DNA from: Dehalococcoidia bacterium
GTDB lineage: Bacteria > Chloroflexota > Dehalococcoidia > DSTF01 > JALHUB01
DNA length: 7,377 nucleotides
Assembly (NCBI GenBank): GCA_022865685.1
Contig: JALHUB010000256.1
Span: forward strand, 1-7,377
Direction: 5' to 3'
The notes beneath the pieces are model-generated. The model searched no databases, was not told where the DNA came from, and worked only from the letters and a program-made list of their open reading frames with translations. Position numbers and translations under genes: made by a program. Numbering within the stretch: the first letter of the stretch is position 1; every line of letters starts with the position of its first letter. Below, one piece after another: positions 6,063-7,377 of this stretch.

Positions 6063-6107
6063 GCTCGTCGCGCCGCTTCCACGCAGCGGCGTCGCATCGA
6101 CGCGAGC
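6063..6107. terminator. structured inverted repeat between convergent genes, possible bidirectional terminator
   Basis: An inner stem of 7 bp plus one G-U pair (6070-6077 with 6085-6092, 7-nt loop) is enclosed by an outer stem. The outer stem pairs GCTCGTC at 6063-6069 with GACGCGAGC at 6099-6107, which has a two-base bulge. The structure ends 1 nt before the stop codon of the minus-strand gene and lies 125 bp beyond the reductase stop. Neither strand has a T-tract, so intrinsic termination is uncertain. The rest of the gap, from 5938 to about 6062, holds nothing I recognise apart from CG-rich short repeats around 6050-6068. Confidence 0.35.
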
Positions 6108-6108
6108 T

Positions 6109-7377
6109 TTAAGCTTTGAACCTCGCGTGGAACAGCAGGCTGACGATCTCGTTGCGTTTGGCGCTCACCCGCACCCAACCGTCCTCGACTGGCGCCTCCG
6201 CGAGCGGCTCCTCGTTCAGGTTCACGAGCTCCACTCGTCTGTGCGGCTCCCTGAGTCGCACACGCCCGTGGACCGCCCTGTCGCCGGCGTTGTAGACGCG
6301 CACCACCAGTCCTCGGCCGTCCTCGGCGGCCTTGACGGCGGAAACGACGAGACAAGCCGGCATCGACTCGACGAGGCTGCCTGCGGCAGGCAGCGCTCCC
6401 GAGCCCGCAGTCATCGCGGCCCGCATCGGCCGCGCGAAGCGGTGCGCTTCAACAAACGCGTTCTCCCAGCCGCCCTCATGCGGCACGACGGCATACTCGA
6501 AGACGTGACGTCCAGGACACTGCGCCCCAGGCGTCTCGACGGTCGGGCCGGCGGGTCCTTTTCGCGTCGCCACGTCGGGTCGCGACAGCCAGCCGACGCA
6601 GCGCAGCAGCGTCAGGGCCAGCGTCACGCCGTCTGGGCCGGGCAGCGCCTCGTACTCCGGCAGGCCGCGATTCGCCAGCAGCAGCCCATGCTTGCCGTCG
6701 TTGACGTCGACGAATGCCTTCTGCGGCTGCGTGCCGACCGGCTGCTCCATCCACGTCTCGTCTGCGAGAGGGATGGCGATCGGCCGGCTAATGACGCCGA
6801 AGTGCTGCTCCGCGTGCGTAACGTCGCTTTGGACGCCGGTCGGGAAGTGGGCGCGAAGGCGGTGGTCGCGGGCCTGGTTGTCGAACTCAACTCGAAAGTC
6901 GACGCGCCGGACGCCGGCGTACAGTCGCACCTGGCAGCGCGCTTCGCACCTGGCCCGCCCACGCGACCGCGTCCGTCTATCGCGAATGAGGCCAGCGGGC
7001 AAGAGGTACGTCATGTCAATCTGAAGCGTCGAGCGCGCCGGCCCGCATTCGACGACGCTGATCTTCGGCGCCGCGGACGGCCCGTCGACGACCGCGTCCC
7101 GCGATGGCGCCCAGTAGTTGTACTCGTCGCCCCGGTCGCCGCCGTCGACCAGGCGGTTGAGGCCCGGTAGCACGCGACCGCTCCGTTTGTCGCGAACGGT
7201 AAAGCTCCCGTCGTCCGGGTCGGCGGTCACGGCGAAGAACTCGTTCTCGATCGAGTTGCCGCCGGTTTTCCCCGACGCGGCGGCAGCCGGACCTCCGTCG
7301 ACTACGCGGTATGCCTTGTAGCCGTGCCCGGGGACGCCTCTCGCCACGAAGCCGGCCTCTACCGTCCGCGGCGGCGA
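6109..7377 (-). CDS. GH38 alpha-mannosidase-like glycoside hydrolase, C-terminal part (5' end beyond window)
   Basis: The frame is open to the right edge and gives 422 residues that form the C-terminal beta-sandwich region of a family 38 alpha-mannosidase, which removes alpha-linked mannose from glycans. The first visible residues, including 'GVPGHGYKAYRV', match the strand just after the three-helix bundle. Then comes the hallmark 'SIENEFFAVTADPDDGSFTVRDKRSGRVLPGLNRLVDGGDRGDEYNYWAP'. Later parts include a long beta-rich middle ('RVDFRVEFDNQARDHRLRAHFPTGVQSDV') and a final small beta domain ending 'KRNEIVSLLFHARFKA'. The end looks natural (TAA at 6111-6109). The catalytic barrel with its nucleophile Asp is outside the window, so activity cannot be judged. 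A GTG at 7347 is an internal codon, not the start. The gene converges on the aldo/keto reductase with 171 bp between stop codons. Confidence 0.92.
   Translation of the reverse strand, partial: SPPRTVEAGFVARGVPGHGYKAYRVVDGGPAAAASGKTGGNSIENEFFAVTADPDDGSFTVRDKRSGRVLPGLNRLVDGGDRGDEYNYWAPSRDAVVDGPSAAPKISVVECGPARSTLQIDMTYLLPAGLIRDRRTRSRGRARCEARCQVRLYAGVRRVDFRVEFDNQARDHRLRAHFPTGVQSDVTHAEQHFGVISRPIAIPLADETWMEQPVGTQPQKAFVDVNDGKHGLLLANRGLPEYEALPGPDGVTLALTLLRCVGWLSRPDVATRKGPAGPTVETPGAQCPGRHVFEYAVVPHEGGWENAFVEAHRFARPMRAAMTAGSGALPAAGSLVESMPACLVVSAVKAAEDGRGLVVRVYNAGDRAVHGRVRLREPHRRVELVNLNEEPLAEAPVEDGWVRVSAKRNEIVSLLFHARFKA

Noticed and set aside
6127..7170. Long plus-strand open frame (347 codons) opposite the GH38 gene
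   Set aside because: It is antisense to a clearly recognisable GH38 protein, and its translation is Arg/Val/Asp-rich with no family features. GC-rich genes commonly produce such shadows.
1..7377. tRNA, rRNA, CRISPR repeats, insertion sequence ends, riboswitches
   Set aside because: Reading the intergenic gaps on both strands showed no cloverleaf-like or repeated-spacer pattern, transposase motif or known riboswitch core. A covariance-model search was not possible here.

Overview
The window is a GC-rich stretch of bacterial chromosome that codes densely on both strands. It has strong AGGAGG-type ribosome binding sites and shows no mobile elements, CRISPR arrays, rRNA or tRNA genes. The gene mix is a Cys-rich ferredoxin-like protein, a thiol-less carboxymuconolactone-decarboxylase-like protein, an HtrA-type lipoprotein protease, a PF03640-type lipoprotein, a DUF1003 membrane protein, a TatA with a zinc ribbon, an AKR13-like aldo/keto reductase and a GH38 alpha-mannosidase. 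This fits an uncultured Chloroflexota lineage (Dehalococcoidia or SAR202-like) best. That placement is an inference from protein style, not from any marker gene.

Layout. From 1 to about 3740 everything reads on the plus strand. A probable two-gene redox unit comes first (ferredoxin-like protein 33-1103, CMD-fold protein 1185-1730). A 229-bp intergenic region follows, then a probable two-gene envelope unit: HtrA-like lipoprotein protease 1960-3120 and a small secreted-repeat lipoprotein 3169-3736. The lipoprotein is interrupted by a single-base frameshift near 3514. A GC hairpin at 3748-3767 follows it. A 231-bp gap carries a 12-bp inverted repeat directly upstream of a candidate extended -10 promoter, and leads to a DUF1003 membrane protein (3968-4447).

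On the minus strand tatA (4497-4793) converges on the DUF1003 gene. It is divergent from a plus-strand aldo/keto reductase (4942-5937), so the 148 bp between them should hold both promoters. Finally the C-terminal part of a GH38 alpha-mannosidase-like protein reads on the minus strand from beyond the right edge down to 6109. It converges on the reductase gene across a structured 171-bp gap.

How the genes relate. Positions 1960-4793 have an envelope theme: protease tethered outside, lipoprotein, small integral membrane protein and Tat translocase subunit. The remaining genes look like unrelated metabolic and redox functions. I see no convincing new multi-gene system. The points most worth a second look are the TatA-zinc ribbon fusion, the 19-cysteine protein with an N-terminal winged-helix-like region, the frameshifted lipoprotein, and the inverted repeat abutting the DUF1003 promoter.
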